Source of the DNA: Dyadobacter sp. CY345
GTDB taxonomy: Bacteria > Bacteroidota > Bacteroidia > Cytophagales > Spirosomataceae
Length of the DNA stretch: 64,000 nt
Assembly (NCBI RefSeq): GCF_021502725.1
Contig: NZ_JAKFFS010000001.1
Span: 186,001-250,000, forward strand
Direction: 5' to 3'
This document shows, one piece after another, positions 9,769-18,346 of the stretch; positions within the stretch are counted from its first letter, which is position 1; every line of letters starts with the position of its first letter. The notes below the pieces were generated by a model. The model had not been told where the DNA came from and did no database searches. It was given only the letters and a program-made list of their open reading frames with translations. Made by a program: the position numbers and the translations under genes.

Positions 9769-11058
9769 ATGAAGAGAAATAATATGCGTAAACATGTGAA
9801 TGCCGAAGCTCCCTCATTAGCGCTAACAGAAGAATATAAATTACACACCTTAGCAAACGGAATTCGCATTGCACATAAACAAGTTCCTTACACGCAGATT
9901 GCGCACGTAGGAATTATGCTTGATATCGGAAGCCGGGATGAACAGCCTCACCAACAGGGACTGGCTCATTTTTGGGAACACATGGCTTTCAAAGGAACTG
10001 AAAAACGTAGTTCATATCATATCATCAACCGTCTTGAAAATGTTGGCGGTGAACTTAATGCGTACACAACCAAGGAAAAAATTTGTTTTCATGCATCTGT
10101 TCTGGATGATCATTTTGACAAAACGCTGGATTTATTAGCGGATATTGCGTTTCATTCAGTTTTTCCTGACAAGCAGATTGAGCGGGAACGAAATGTGATT
10201 ATTGAAGAGATGTCAATGTATAACGACTCTCCGGAAGATGCGATCCAGGATGATTTTGACCAGCTTGTTTTCGCAAATCATGCGTTGGGGAATAATATAC
10301 TGGGAACCCCCGAAACAGTCAATTCCTTTGGTCGTGAAGAGCTTTTCCAGTTTATAAATGAAAATCTTGATACAGAACAAATTGTTGTTTCTTCGGTAAG
10401 CCGTTTGCCATTTTCGAAAGTAGTACGTGTTGCTGAAAAATATCTCGGGAATATTCCTCATAAAAAAACGACAAGAATCCGTCAGGCTCCCGGACTTTAT
10501 ACTCCCATTATTCAGGAAAAGGAACGTTCAATTACGCAGGCCCAATGCGCGATGGGGCAACCGGCATATGCACTTGGAGACGATAAGCGTTTGCCATTTT
10601 TTATGCTTGTAAATCTGCTTGGCGGACCCGGCATGAACTCCCGGTTTAATTTATCGCTGCGTGAAAAATATGGTTTCGTTTATTCCATCGAAGCCAATTA
10701 TACGCCATATCTGGATACCGGATTTTTAGGGATATTTTTCGGGACGGAACAGAAACAGCTGGCCAGAAGTATTTCTTTGATCAATAAAGAGTTAAAAAGA
10801 ATCCGGGAAATTCCATTGTCGACATCACAGCTGCATCAGACAAAGGTTCAACTGATGGGCCAATTGGCAATGTCGGAGGAAAGCAATATGAGTTTCATGC
10901 TGATGATGGCAAAAAGCTTGCTTGATACAGGACGTGTGGATTCTTTGCCTGAAATTTTCACAGAAATCCAGGAAATTACGTCGGAACAATTGCAATCAAT
11001 CGCCCGGGAAATGTTTAACCCAGAGCATTTTAGCTATCTGACTTTTATTCCTGAGTAA
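9769..11058 (+). CDS. M16 family zinc metallopeptidase (pitrilysin-like, single unit)
   Basis: 429 residues with no signal peptide. The inverted zinc motif HxxEH is present as HFWEH (about residue 66), and the downstream Glu ligand lies in ERNVIIEEM, so the enzyme should be active. A second M16 C-terminal domain with the R/Y pair region (NLSLREKYGFVYSIEANY) is intact. The length fits the 45-kDa processing-peptidase-like subfamily. An ATG at 9784 is an alternative start. A second, catalytically complete M16 gene faces it convergently 0.8 kb away. A UUCG-capped terminator follows. Confidence 0.92.
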   Translation: MKRNNMRKHVNAEAPSLALTEEYKLHTLANGIRIAHKQVPYTQIAHVGIMLDIGSRDEQPHQQGLAHFWEHMAFKGTEKRSSYHIINRLENVGGELNAYTTKEKICFHASVLDDHFDKTLDLLADIAFHSVFPDKQIERERNVIIEEMSMYNDSPEDAIQDDFDQLVFANHALGNNILGTPETVNSFGREELFQFINENLDTEQIVVSSVSRLPFSKVVRVAEKYLGNIPHKKTTRIRQAPGLYTPIIQEKERSITQAQCAMGQPAYALGDDKRLPFFMLVNLLGGPGMNSRFNLSLREKYGFVYSIEANYTPYLDTGFLGIFFGTEQKQLARSISLINKELKRIREIPLSTSQLHQTKVQLMGQLAMSEESNMSFMLMMAKSLLDTGRVDSLPEIFTEIQEITSEQLQSIAREMFNPEHFSYLTFIPE

Positions 11059-11086
11059 GTTAGATTTTTGGTATAATATTATGGAC

Positions 11087-11118
11087 AGTCATTTGCTTCG
11101 GTGAATGACTTTTTTTTG
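11087..11118 (+). terminator. UUCG-tetraloop terminator after the M16 gene
   Basis: AGTCATTTGC-TTCG-GTGAATGACT (11087-11110) folds into a ten-pair stem capped by a C(UUCG)G tetraloop, followed by eight T. This is a textbook intrinsic terminator. Confidence 0.88.
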
Positions 11119-11400
11119 TTTTTTAAATTACGTTTTCAGGCGACTCCGAAGGAGTCTGATATCAGGCATTTCTGTCTCATTACTATAAACAGGATGCTCC
11201 AAATGGAGCGGGACATTTGGTGAACGTCACCTGAAATTGAACTGTTATGATCACTGTAATGAATAACCACAGCGTAGTTCCCTGTTTATAGCAAGTACCT
11301 AAAACAAAAGCGCTCCTGGCTCCTTAGGAGATTCCTGTTTGTTATTTATCGTACGGAATTTTTGTAAATGATGAAAAAAACTTCCGGATGTATACCATGC
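11119..11400. repeat. Structured intergenic repeat cluster (REP/BIME-like)
   Basis: A gene-free stretch holding several nested hairpins: GACTCC-GAA-GGAGTC (11142-11156), GCTCCA/TGGAGC (11196-11209), GGTGA-ACG-TCACC (11219-11231) and CTCCTTAGGAG (11320-11330). An outer imperfect pair links TTTCAGGCGAC (11134-11144) with GTCACCTGAAA (11226-11236), and a second pair links TATAAACAGG (11184-11193) with CCTGTTTATA (11281-11290). The GCTCC..GGAGC modules are reminiscent of dispersed palindromic repeats associated with REP-type transposases. No such transposase lies in this window. Confidence 0.55.
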
Positions 11401-11441
11401 ATCCGGAAGTCAATGTTTATTTCGCGAAGTAATTGACCAAA

Positions 11442-11762
11442 TTATTTGGCTTTAAGTATTGCTTGTACCTGATCAAAATCTTTGGTCAGAAATAATTTAT
11501 ATAACTCTTCAATTTCAGCCCAGTCGGAGAATTGCGCCTTTACGTTTTCATCCTCGTCTTCATTGAAAATTCCGGTAACCGTCAGATCTTTCTTTGCTTC
11601 CAGTATAACCTCGGCATCGCCAACAAATACGCCAACCCAAAATAAGCCTTGTTCATCATCCATTTCGATTGTTTCAGAGATCGCCCAGCTAACGTCTTCC
11701 ATGTCCACGTCGTCTACGGAATCACCCCATCCTGTCTGCAAATATGTTTGTGGTATTGTCAT
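11442..11762 (-). CDS. Small acidic hypothetical protein
   Basis: 106 residues, strongly acidic (runs such as DSVDDVDMEDVSW, FNEDEDENV) and soluble, with no signal peptide or membrane segment. I do not recognise the family. The even, protein-like composition, a clean ATG and its position ahead of an M16 peptidase on the same strand support a real gene. A terminator (11784-11827) lies upstream of its start, so it probably has its own promoter. Confidence 0.7.
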   Translation of the reverse strand: MTIPQTYLQTGWGDSVDDVDMEDVSWAISETIEMDDEQGLFWVGVFVGDAEVILEAKKDLTVTGIFNEDEDENVKAQFSDWAEIEELYKLFLTKDFDQVQAILKAK

Positions 11763-11783
11763 TAACCAATTATTTTAAGGTTG

Positions 11784-11827
11784 AAAAAAGTGGGACTTTG
11801 AAATAATCTCATCGAATTATTTCAAAG
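11784..11827 (-). terminator. Terminator of the minus-strand M16 gene
   Basis: CTTTGAAATAAT (11796-11807) pairs with ATTATTTCAAAG (11816-11827). Read on the minus strand, the hairpin is followed by a run of six T (11789-11784). It lies directly after the stop codon at 11838. Confidence 0.75.
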
Positions 11828-11837
11828 CTGTAATTAT

Positions 11838-13082
11838 TTAAACACTTACCTCAGCCCGGTAATAAAGCGTCGATCCGTTTTCCGGCCGCAGTATATTTTT
11901 TGCAGCTTCATGCAAGTCCTCCGATTTCATATTTCGGATAATTTCGGCATCATCATTTGCCCAGTCAACATTTCCCGCGTTGGCTGCAAAAGCAAGGTTC
12001 ATCGCACGATTCAGAAGCTCAACCTCTGAAAATGCCAGGGTTGCTTCCGTCTGATTTTTAACCTTGGTTACCTCTTCATCTGTGGCACCAGTCGCAACAA
12101 TTTTACTTAACAGATCCTTTACCGCTTCGTCAGCCTCTTCCAAAGTAACGCCCGGATTAAGATTTCCCCTAATCAAAAGAAGTCCGGGATCCAGCGAAGA
12201 TGTGGTGCTTGCGCTGATACTGTTAAAAAGCGGTTTGTCTTTCAGCAAAGCCTGATACAGTCGCGATGATTTCCCTCTTCCCAGAATATCACTTAACAAA
12301 TCTGATGCATAAAACTGATCTTCATAGCGGCCAGGCATATGAAAAACTTTGATCAATGAGTTTAATGGAACAGCTGCGGAAGTTTCCAAATGACGTGCTT
12401 CGGTCTGTTTCGGTTCTTTGGGAATATTACGAACGTAAGGGGCCCCGGCAGGAATTCCTGCAAACCACTTTTTCGCTAATTGTTTTATCTGTTCCAGTTT
12501 TACCGCACCGGCCACCACCATGACTGCATTATTGGGTCTGTAAAAACGGAAGAAAAAATCCTGAACATCTTCCATCGTGGCACGTTCAATATGTTCGATG
12601 TCTTTTCCGATCGTTGCCCAGCGGTATGGATGTTCCTGGTAAGCTAGCGGTCTCAATTTCAACCACATATCACCATAAGGCTGGTTAAGATAACGTTGTT
12701 TGAATTCTTCTATGACCACCTTGCGCTGAACTTCCAGCACATTCGGATCAAAAGACAAACTCAACATTCTGTCGGATTCGAGCCAGAAAGCAGTCTCAAC
12801 ATTGTCGGCGGGAAGTGTGATATAATAATTCGTAATATCAGGTGATGTAAACGCATTATTTTCGCCGCCTACGGTCTGGACCGGGATATCATAGTTTGGA
12901 ATATTTTTTGAGCCACCGAACATTAAATGTTCAAATAGATGCGCAAAACCGGTGCGTTCTTCATCCTCATCCCGCGATCCGACGTTATATAAAATATTAA
13001 CCGCAGCCATCGGCGTTGAAAAATCTTCATGAACATATATTTTCAGACCGTTGTCTAACGTAAAGTGCTCGTAGCGAATCAT
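11838..13082 (-). CDS. M16 family zinc metallopeptidase
   Basis: 414 residues from the ATG at 13082, where MIRYEHFTLDNGLKIYVHED is the normal family N-terminus; a longer frame from 13172 adds an atypical hydrophobic leader. The active site HLFEH (about residue 47) with the EVQRKVVIEEF glutamate region is complete, so it should be a working zinc endopeptidase. The second domain includes the RGKSSRLYQALL stretch. It is divergently transcribed from a TPR gene and is the second single-unit M16 enzyme within 4 kb. In some lineages two such subunits pair, but both here keep the zinc motif. Confidence 0.92.
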   Translation of the reverse strand: MIRYEHFTLDNGLKIYVHEDFSTPMAAVNILYNVGSRDEDEERTGFAHLFEHLMFGGSKNIPNYDIPVQTVGGENNAFTSPDITNYYITLPADNVETAFWLESDRMLSLSFDPNVLEVQRKVVIEEFKQRYLNQPYGDMWLKLRPLAYQEHPYRWATIGKDIEHIERATMEDVQDFFFRFYRPNNAVMVVAGAVKLEQIKQLAKKWFAGIPAGAPYVRNIPKEPKQTEARHLETSAAVPLNSLIKVFHMPGRYEDQFYASDLLSDILGRGKSSRLYQALLKDKPLFNSISASTTSSLDPGLLLIRGNLNPGVTLEEADEAVKDLLSKIVATGATDEEVTKVKNQTEATLAFSEVELLNRAMNLAFAANAGNVDWANDDAEIIRNMKSEDLHEAAKNILRPENGSTLYYRAEVSV

Positions 13083-13228
13083 AAGTAAGTCAGTAATTAG
13101 TAGTTGAGGTTGTCTCCTCAAAATAAACAAAAACAGGAGAAACCTGTACGCAGGTTTTGTGGTTATAAACAAAGCTAATGCTCAGGTGGGATTCCACCAA
13201 ACCATTTATCCCGTTATCATTGATCGTC

Positions 13229-14347
13229 ATGAAATTTACGTTGCGTTTTATTCTATTAACCATTTTCTTTTTTGTTGCTTCAAAACCCGCAGATGCCCAA
13301 CTATTAAATGACGCTGCATCGCTTAAATTAATTCAAAAAGGGCTCGACCATATTTACAATTACGAGTATACAGAAGCAAATGTCATTTTAAACCAGGTCG
13401 AAAAAAAATACCCCAATCACCCGGTCTCTTATATCCTCGACTCTTTTGTGATGTATTGGCAATATCTGCCGATTAAGGATAATCCAACGAAGTCAAAGGA
13501 ATATATCGCCAAGCTGAATCAATGTCTTGATGCGATAACGAAGAAATATGGAAAGAACAGTACCGATCCGGAAGCTGTTTTTTATACCATTGTTGCCCGA
13601 GGTTATATTGCGATGATGTACAACTACAACGGAGAACTGATGAGCGCGGCAGGGGAAGCAAAAAAAGCTTACAATGCGCTGACCACAGGTTTGAAATTGA
13701 CTGAAAGAAATCCTGAGTTTTATTTCACCTCCGGGATGTATAATTATTATGTTGAATTGTATCCGGAAGACCACGCGATGGTTAAACCATTGATGATTTT
13801 CTTCAAAAACGGAAATAAAGCACTGGGATTAAAACAGATTGATATTGCGACTCGTCATGGCGTCATTACCAGAGCAGAAGCCTGTTTTTATTTGTCACAT
13901 ATTTATATGGAACATGAAACGAACTTCCCAAAAGCGCTGACTTATTCTCAAAAACTGGCTGACTGGTATCCCAAGAATCAGATTTTCAATATGGTCAACA
14001 CCGAGGCATTGCTGCTTACCGGAAAGTATTACCAGGCGGAGAAAGGAATGAATATGCTGAAAGCGAATACGAGAGGATTTTATCCGATTGCCTACAATAC
14101 TTTTCAGGGAATCATTTATGAAAAGAGTGCAAAAAATGACAGCGCGGCTCAAAGATCCTACCTTACTGCACTTAAAACGCCACATGACGATCAGTATACC
14201 CGTGAATATTATGCGATGTCCTACTCGGGTTTGGCTCGTATTGCTAATCGCGCAGGCAATAAAGCGAAAGCCAGAGAATATTATAAAAAAGCTTTGGAGA
14301 AAGCGGAATACAAGTCAATTGTGAAAGAGGCGAAAGAGTTTAAATAA
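13229..14347 (+). CDS. Secreted TPR-like protein
   Basis: 372 residues from the ATG at 13229, where MKFTLRFILLTIFFF begins a signal peptide cleaved near PADAQ (about residue 23). The remainder is helical, with degenerate TPR units (for example LIQKGLDHIYNYEYTEANVILNQ and, at the end, YSGLARIANRAGNKAKAREYYKKALEK). It is likely periplasmic or outer-membrane associated. The function is unknown. An upstream in-frame ATG at 13178 is less likely because it would hide the signal peptide. A strong terminator follows. Confidence 0.85.
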   Translation: MKFTLRFILLTIFFFVASKPADAQLLNDAASLKLIQKGLDHIYNYEYTEANVILNQVEKKYPNHPVSYILDSFVMYWQYLPIKDNPTKSKEYIAKLNQCLDAITKKYGKNSTDPEAVFYTIVARGYIAMMYNYNGELMSAAGEAKKAYNALTTGLKLTERNPEFYFTSGMYNYYVELYPEDHAMVKPLMIFFKNGNKALGLKQIDIATRHGVITRAEACFYLSHIYMEHETNFPKALTYSQKLADWYPKNQIFNMVNTEALLLTGKYYQAEKGMNMLKANTRGFYPIAYNTFQGIIYEKSAKNDSAAQRSYLTALKTPHDDQYTREYYAMSYSGLARIANRAGNKAKAREYYKKALEKAEYKSIVKEAKEFK

Positions 14348-14379
14348 TGGTTAATTGTTAATGGTGAATTGTTAATGAG

Positions 14380-14417
14380 GCGGGCTTGCAAGATCTTTCT
14401 GGCAAGCCCGCTTTTAT
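14380..14417 (+). terminator. Rho-independent terminator after the TPR gene
   Basis: GCGGGCTTGC (14380-14389) pairs perfectly with GCAAGCCCGC (14402-14411), followed by TTTTAT. Two GTTAATG-type repeats precede it (14350-14377) and resemble those at 55.7 kb. Confidence 0.8.
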
Positions 14418-14455
14418 CATATTGATCAACAACTTTTAAGTTATTTTCAAAATTA

Positions 14456-15601
14456 TTATTTTGGAAATAATGACTTATCCAATCCTGGAATGATGGTTAA
14501 GGCGTTTTTGTAATAAAGTTTTTTTAATACATCGTCGGAAAGTCCCAAACCATACATACGCCAGAAAGCGTGGTATTTTTTGTGATATGGAAAATATTCG
14601 TCTTCCGTTTCAAGCACCCTGAAATAAGTACTGTATTCAGACGGAACCCAGCTGTCTTTTCCAAAAAGAACCTTGTCCTGCCATTTGTCAAAAAACTTTT
14701 TTGCTGCTCTCGGCTGGCGTCCTAATTCTGCAATAACCGCACCGATTTCAACGTACATATTTGGCAGGGCGGTCATCAGGCTGTCCAACTTTTTCAGGTT
14801 GTTCGGATACCAGCCCATGTGCGCATTTATAAAAATCGTTTTCGGATTATTTTTGAAAATGTAGTGCTGTTCAGCGATCAGTGAGTCAAAAGGAACTGGG
14901 TCATTAATTCCACGCCGACGGCCGGGGTGTGTTTTTAATTCCAGCCAACGCTCATTGTAACGGTCCATCGGGTCCCAAAAGGAGGGAACGTCCGCGGTAT
15001 GAATCAATACCGGGATTTTCAATTCACCGCATTTTTTCCAGATAGGATCAAGTCTTGAATCATTCACCGCAACCCGGTTTCCCTTATCATCTTTAATGCT
15101 ACTGAAACCGAGATTTTTATAGATTTTAAGTCCTTTGGCACCCATTTTAATATCAGCTTCCAGCTGTTTTACCGCTTTCTCCGTCCAGTCCTTATCGCCA
15201 AATCCTTTAAATTGAAGGTTTGTAAAAAGGGCAATACGCTTTGGTTCGTTTTTAGCAATATTTTCTAGCGATCCTTTCAACGTTGCTGTTCCCTCACTCC
15301 ATTCCTGCGACCAGCCTCTTCCGCTCAGATTTATCATGATGCCCATATTCAAACTGTCCATTTGCGAAACCAGCGCTTTCAGATCCTGAGTCTGCATTTG
15401 ATACTGATGGTTATGAACATCAATAAAAGGAAACTTTGCCCGTGTGACCTTGTGTTCCTCAACTTTCAAAGTCGAGACCGGATCATATTCTTCAAAACCT
15501 AGTGGCTGAGGAATTTCCTGCGCAAAGGTGTTCCGCGGAAAAAGGTTTGAAACACTGACAATCGATAAAGAAAATAGGAGTAAAGGTCTGATGATTTTCA
15601 T
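14456..15601 (-). CDS. Secreted amidohydrolase family protein
   Basis: 381 residues with a signal peptide (about 1-28, ending TFAQ). The amidohydrolase-2 TIM barrel is indicated by FIDVHNHQYQ (the HxH-type metal motif near residue 62), KGLKIYKNLGF, IPVLIHTADVPSFW, INAHMGWYPN and the late LFGKDSWVP aspartate. The pattern fits metal-dependent hydrolases or decarboxylases of the ACMSD/amidohydrolase-2 group, acting here outside the cytoplasm. The substrate is unknown. It appears monocistronic. Confidence 0.87.
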   Translation of the reverse strand: MKIIRPLLLFSLSIVSVSNLFPRNTFAQEIPQPLGFEEYDPVSTLKVEEHKVTRAKFPFIDVHNHQYQMQTQDLKALVSQMDSLNMGIMINLSGRGWSQEWSEGTATLKGSLENIAKNEPKRIALFTNLQFKGFGDKDWTEKAVKQLEADIKMGAKGLKIYKNLGFSSIKDDKGNRVAVNDSRLDPIWKKCGELKIPVLIHTADVPSFWDPMDRYNERWLELKTHPGRRRGINDPVPFDSLIAEQHYIFKNNPKTIFINAHMGWYPNNLKKLDSLMTALPNMYVEIGAVIAELGRQPRAAKKFFDKWQDKVLFGKDSWVPSEYSTYFRVLETEDEYFPYHKKYHAFWRMYGLGLSDDVLKKLYYKNALTIIPGLDKSLFPK

Positions 15602-15678
15602 AGTAAACGGTTTCAGGGGGAATTTTACCTTTATTAGAAAAATGTAATGACGCGACGGCTTTTAGGGATCAAAAATAT

Positions 15679-16176
15679 TTATCTAGGCTTACTTTCAGAA
15701 CGATAAATCAACGCAACACAGTGCGCGGCAATTCCTTCCTCTCTCCCTACAAATCCAATATGCTCAGAAGTGGTGGCTTTTATTGAAATATCATCCTCAG
15801 AAATCTGCATTACGCCTGCCAGACAAGCTTTCATTTCAGGAATATGTGGATTCAATTTTGGTCTTTGCAGCACAATCGTAACGTCAACGTTACCAACTTC
15901 AAAGCCCTTCTCACGGACCATTTTCAGTACTTTTTTTAATAAAACCTTGCTGTCAACGCCTTTCCACTGTGGATCCGTATCCGAAAAATGATAACCAATG
16001 TTCCGCATATTGGCTGCCCCTAGCAAGGCATCACAAAGCACGTGGCACACGATATCTGCGTCAGAGTGGCCTTTTGCGCCGTGGGTATGCGGAATCAAAA
16101 TGCCGCCCAACCAAAATGGGCGATCTTCAACTAATTGGTGAACATCATAACCTTGTCCGATCCGAAAGGGAAACAT
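15679..16176 (-). CDS. ispF: 2-C-methyl-D-erythritol 2,4-cyclodiphosphate synthase
   Basis: 165 residues, full length for IspF. The enzyme cyclises CDP-methylerythritol phosphate in the non-mevalonate isoprenoid pathway in the cytoplasm. The zinc ligands GYDVH (D11, H13) and the later conserved histidine, the GHSDADIVCH motif, FSDTDPQWKG and ATTSEHIGFVGREEGI are all present. The other MEP-pathway genes are not in the window. It lies alone on the minus strand. Confidence 0.97.
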   Translation of the reverse strand: MFPFRIGQGYDVHQLVEDRPFWLGGILIPHTHGAKGHSDADIVCHVLCDALLGAANMRNIGYHFSDTDPQWKGVDSKVLLKKVLKMVREKGFEVGNVDVTIVLQRPKLNPHIPEMKACLAGVMQISEDDISIKATTSEHIGFVGREEGIAAHCVALIYRSESKPR

Positions 16177-16311
16177 GTAAAATTGGATTAATGAATAGTA
16201 AATGCAAGTTGGTGATTGAAATTGTGAAAGACAATAGTGAGGTGGAAAACGGATAAATTACTTATATGTCTGAGATAGGCTACTGCTAAATTTTGAAAAG
16301 CTGTAACAACG

Positions 16312-16356
16312 AAAATCCCTGCATCCGGACAGTCGGAATGCAGGGATTTTTTATAG
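16312..16356. terminator. Terminator hairpin after the anti-sigma gene
   Basis: AAAATCCCTGCAT (16312-16324) pairs perfectly with ATGCAGGGATTTT (16338-16350). The T-run is better on the plus strand, but the only gene reading into it is the minus-strand anti-sigma gene ending at 16363. Confidence 0.7.
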
Positions 16357-16362
16357 AAAAAA

Positions 16363-16839
16363 TTATCGTTGTGGTACTGAAATTTCGGTTCTTAGTTTTT
16401 CAATTTCTTTTTCCAGACTGGCCGATTTAAAATAGTAATACAGACCTGCAATCAGGAATATTTTCGATAATATAAAAACGGCGATAAATGCCGGGCGCCA
16501 CCACTTGTGAACTTTTATGTAAGTATCGTTTACCTCGACATTTAAATATTCTTCCTTCTTTTGTTCAGTTTTTGGAATGTCGTAATAGGTGTGTTTTCCG
16601 GCTTTTTCAATATCAGTTTTCCCGGCACGAAGCTGTATGGTTTCCCTCACAACGGGCGGAGGCGGAACTGCATTTTGAATAAAATATCTATGGGCATTTT
16701 TTTCGAATTCCACCACGTAGTCCGCAAATTCTGAGCTGGCCAGGATCTGCTGATTAACTTCATGTTGTTCTTCCTCCGAGGCAAATCCCAAGAGGTAAGA
16801 CTCCAAAACACCACTTTTTATAAATTCCTGCGTATTCAA
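16363..16839 (-). CDS. Probable anti-sigma factor (RskA-like), single-pass membrane protein
   Basis: 158 residues. The N-terminal helical segment (SGVLESYLLGFASEEEQHEVNQ, quoted in parts: SGVLESYLLG, SEEEQHEVNQ) resembles the sigma-binding region of RskA-type anti-sigma factors in Bacteroidota. A membrane helix lies at about 116-138 (PAFIAVFILSKIFLIAGLYY), then a short coiled coil (SLEKEIEKLRTEI). The extracytoplasmic part is very short, so signal sensing by a large periplasmic domain is unlikely. It follows the sigma-like gene by 12 bases and is surely co-transcribed with it. Confidence 0.72.
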   Translation of the reverse strand: MNTQEFIKSGVLESYLLGFASEEEQHEVNQQILASSEFADYVVEFEKNAHRYFIQNAVPPPPVVRETIQLRAGKTDIEKAGKHTYYDIPKTEQKKEEYLNVEVNDTYIKVHKWWRPAFIAVFILSKIFLIAGLYYYFKSASLEKEIEKLRTEISVPQR

Positions 16840-16851
16840 AGTTTATATAAA

Positions 16852-17313
16852 TTAAGCGTGAGGAAAGGATTTGAAAAATTCATGAAAAGCTTTTAGCACC
16901 TCTGACTTTGAGATCTTTAACTTTTCAGCAACTTCTTCCGGAGAAAATCCCTGACGAAAAGCAAGGTCAAAAATTAACTCTGGGGTTACTTCCTGCTCAT
17001 TCTGAATTCCATCTGCATTAAAAGAGCCAATCGACATTAATTTTCTCTTTGCCTCTATCGCTTTTGAACGGGCCAGTTTGATGACGCAGGCTGCAAATGT
17101 AAAAGGATAACTATTGCACGATTGTAATAGCGGCGAGGAAAATACATTGACCAAAACTTCCTGCGCCAAATTGGGCTGAGGGATAATTTGCAGGATAATT
17201 CCATATGCCATAGCGCCATATTTGTCATAAACTTCTAGCGACGTCATCGGTGCTGATTGCTTGGCAACAGACTGATGCCCGGAGTTGTCATTTAAACGTT
17301 CTAGTTCGTTCAT
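16852..17313 (-). CDS. Divergent ECF-type RNA polymerase sigma factor
   Basis: 153 residues, shorter than usual ECF factors (about 170-200). Region 2 is recognisable in YDKYGAMAYGIILQIIPQPNLAQEVL split across residues 30-56, but the DxxQ/W-rich core of region 2.3-2.4 is eroded. Region 4 is visible as a helix-turn-helix (FRQGFSPEEVAEKLKIS) near the C-terminus. The immediately downstream gene encodes an RskA-like membrane protein, which supports a sigma/anti-sigma pair. Its ability to melt promoter DNA is uncertain given the degenerate region 2. Confidence 0.7.
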   Translation of the reverse strand: MNELERLNDNSGHQSVAKQSAPMTSLEVYDKYGAMAYGIILQIIPQPNLAQEVLVNVFSSPLLQSCNSYPFTFAACVIKLARSKAIEAKRKLMSIGSFNADGIQNEQEVTPELIFDLAFRQGFSPEEVAEKLKISKSEVLKAFHEFFKSFPHA

Positions 17314-17661
17314 ATAACGCTGATTTTGCGGATAGAGATAGGGGTAAGGTGTTAATCTGATATTGAAATAACGAAGCTCAATCCTTTATTTGGATGAATA
17401 ACATTACAATAATTGCAGAAATGATTATCAAATATTACAAATATACCAAGGCTAAATTAAAAAGTATCCCGGAAAAATCACTATGGATTATCTCATTTTT
17501 TTAATTAAAATTGAGATATGTGCCCAATTTATCTTTAAACGGTGAATTTTTTTTACAAGTATTTCTACGAACTATTTTTTTAAGAAGTTAAATACTTGGT
17601 ATATCAGGCCGATAATTATTTGGTATTGCGATTTTACTTCGTTGATCATTAACTTTAAGGC
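17314..17661. other. AT-rich divergent promoter region
   Basis: 348 bases between the divergent sigma-like and HAD genes with no credible reading frame. On the minus strand TATATTTG (17445-17438) matches the -7 consensus TAnnTTTG for the sigma gene, about 125 bases before its ATG, without a clear -33 partner. Nothing else is recognised. Confidence 0.5.
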
Positions 17662-18318
17662 ATGAAAAAAGAAATTGCAGTCATATTTGATATGGACGGA
17701 GTAATCGTTCATACCAATCCTTACCATTCCCTGGCTTTTCGTAAATTTTTTGCAAGCCGGAATCTTGCTCCAACGGACGAGGAGTTTGCTCAGCACATGT
17801 TTGGAAAAAGCAACAGTTATATCCTGAGCCATTTTCTCCAAAGAAAGATTGAAGGAGAGGAGCTTAGTTTGTTGGAAGATGAAAAGGAAAGTTTGTTCCG
17901 GAAAATTTATGAGCCCCATATTGACCCAATAAAAGGCATCGTTCATTTTATTGAGGATTTATATGCAAATGGTGTAAAACTTGGCGTTGCGACCTCTGCA
18001 CCGCTCGCCAATCTTGACTTAATTTTAAGCAAAGTGCCACTGCGCGAAAAAATGGGTTCTATTCTGGCAAGTGAAAATGTGAAAAAACACAAACCGGATC
18101 CGGAAGTGTATCTTACTTCTTCAAAAAATCTGGCTGTATCTCCTGATCAATGTGTGGTTTTTGAAGATTCATTTTCAGGTATTTCTGCTGGTTTGAATGC
18201 CGGAATGAAAGTAGTGGGTGTGCTTACTTCGCATACCAGAGATGAATTGCCGCCGTGCAGTTTTTATATCAAGGATTATTCTGAGCTTTCGTTTAAGAAA
18301 ATCGCGGAGTTGTTTTAA
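17662..18318 (+). CDS. HAD family phosphatase / beta-phosphoglucomutase-like
   Basis: 218 residues. HAD motif I is VIFDMDGVI (both catalytic aspartates, about residues 9-11), motif II is in GVATSAPL, motif III is the Lys in KKHKPDPEVY, and motif IV is VVFEDSFSGI. The helical cap between motifs I and II places it in the beta-PGM/phosphatase subfamily of cytoplasmic sugar-phosphate enzymes. The substrate is not assigned. It ends 29 bases before a convergent gene. Confidence 0.9.
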   Translation: MKKEIAVIFDMDGVIVHTNPYHSLAFRKFFASRNLAPTDEEFAQHMFGKSNSYILSHFLQRKIEGEELSLLEDEKESLFRKIYEPHIDPIKGIVHFIEDLYANGVKLGVATSAPLANLDLILSKVPLREKMGSILASENVKKHKPDPEVYLTSSKNLAVSPDQCVVFEDSFSGISAGLNAGMKVVGVLTSHTRDELPPCSFYIKDYSELSFKKIAELF

Positions 18319-18346
18319 AATAAAAATGATAATATTTTATCGAACA

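Noticed and set aside
9769..13082. M16 alpha/beta pair with one inactive subunit
   Set aside because: Both proteins retain HxxEH and the Glu ligand region, so the processing-peptidase model with an inactive partner does not fit.
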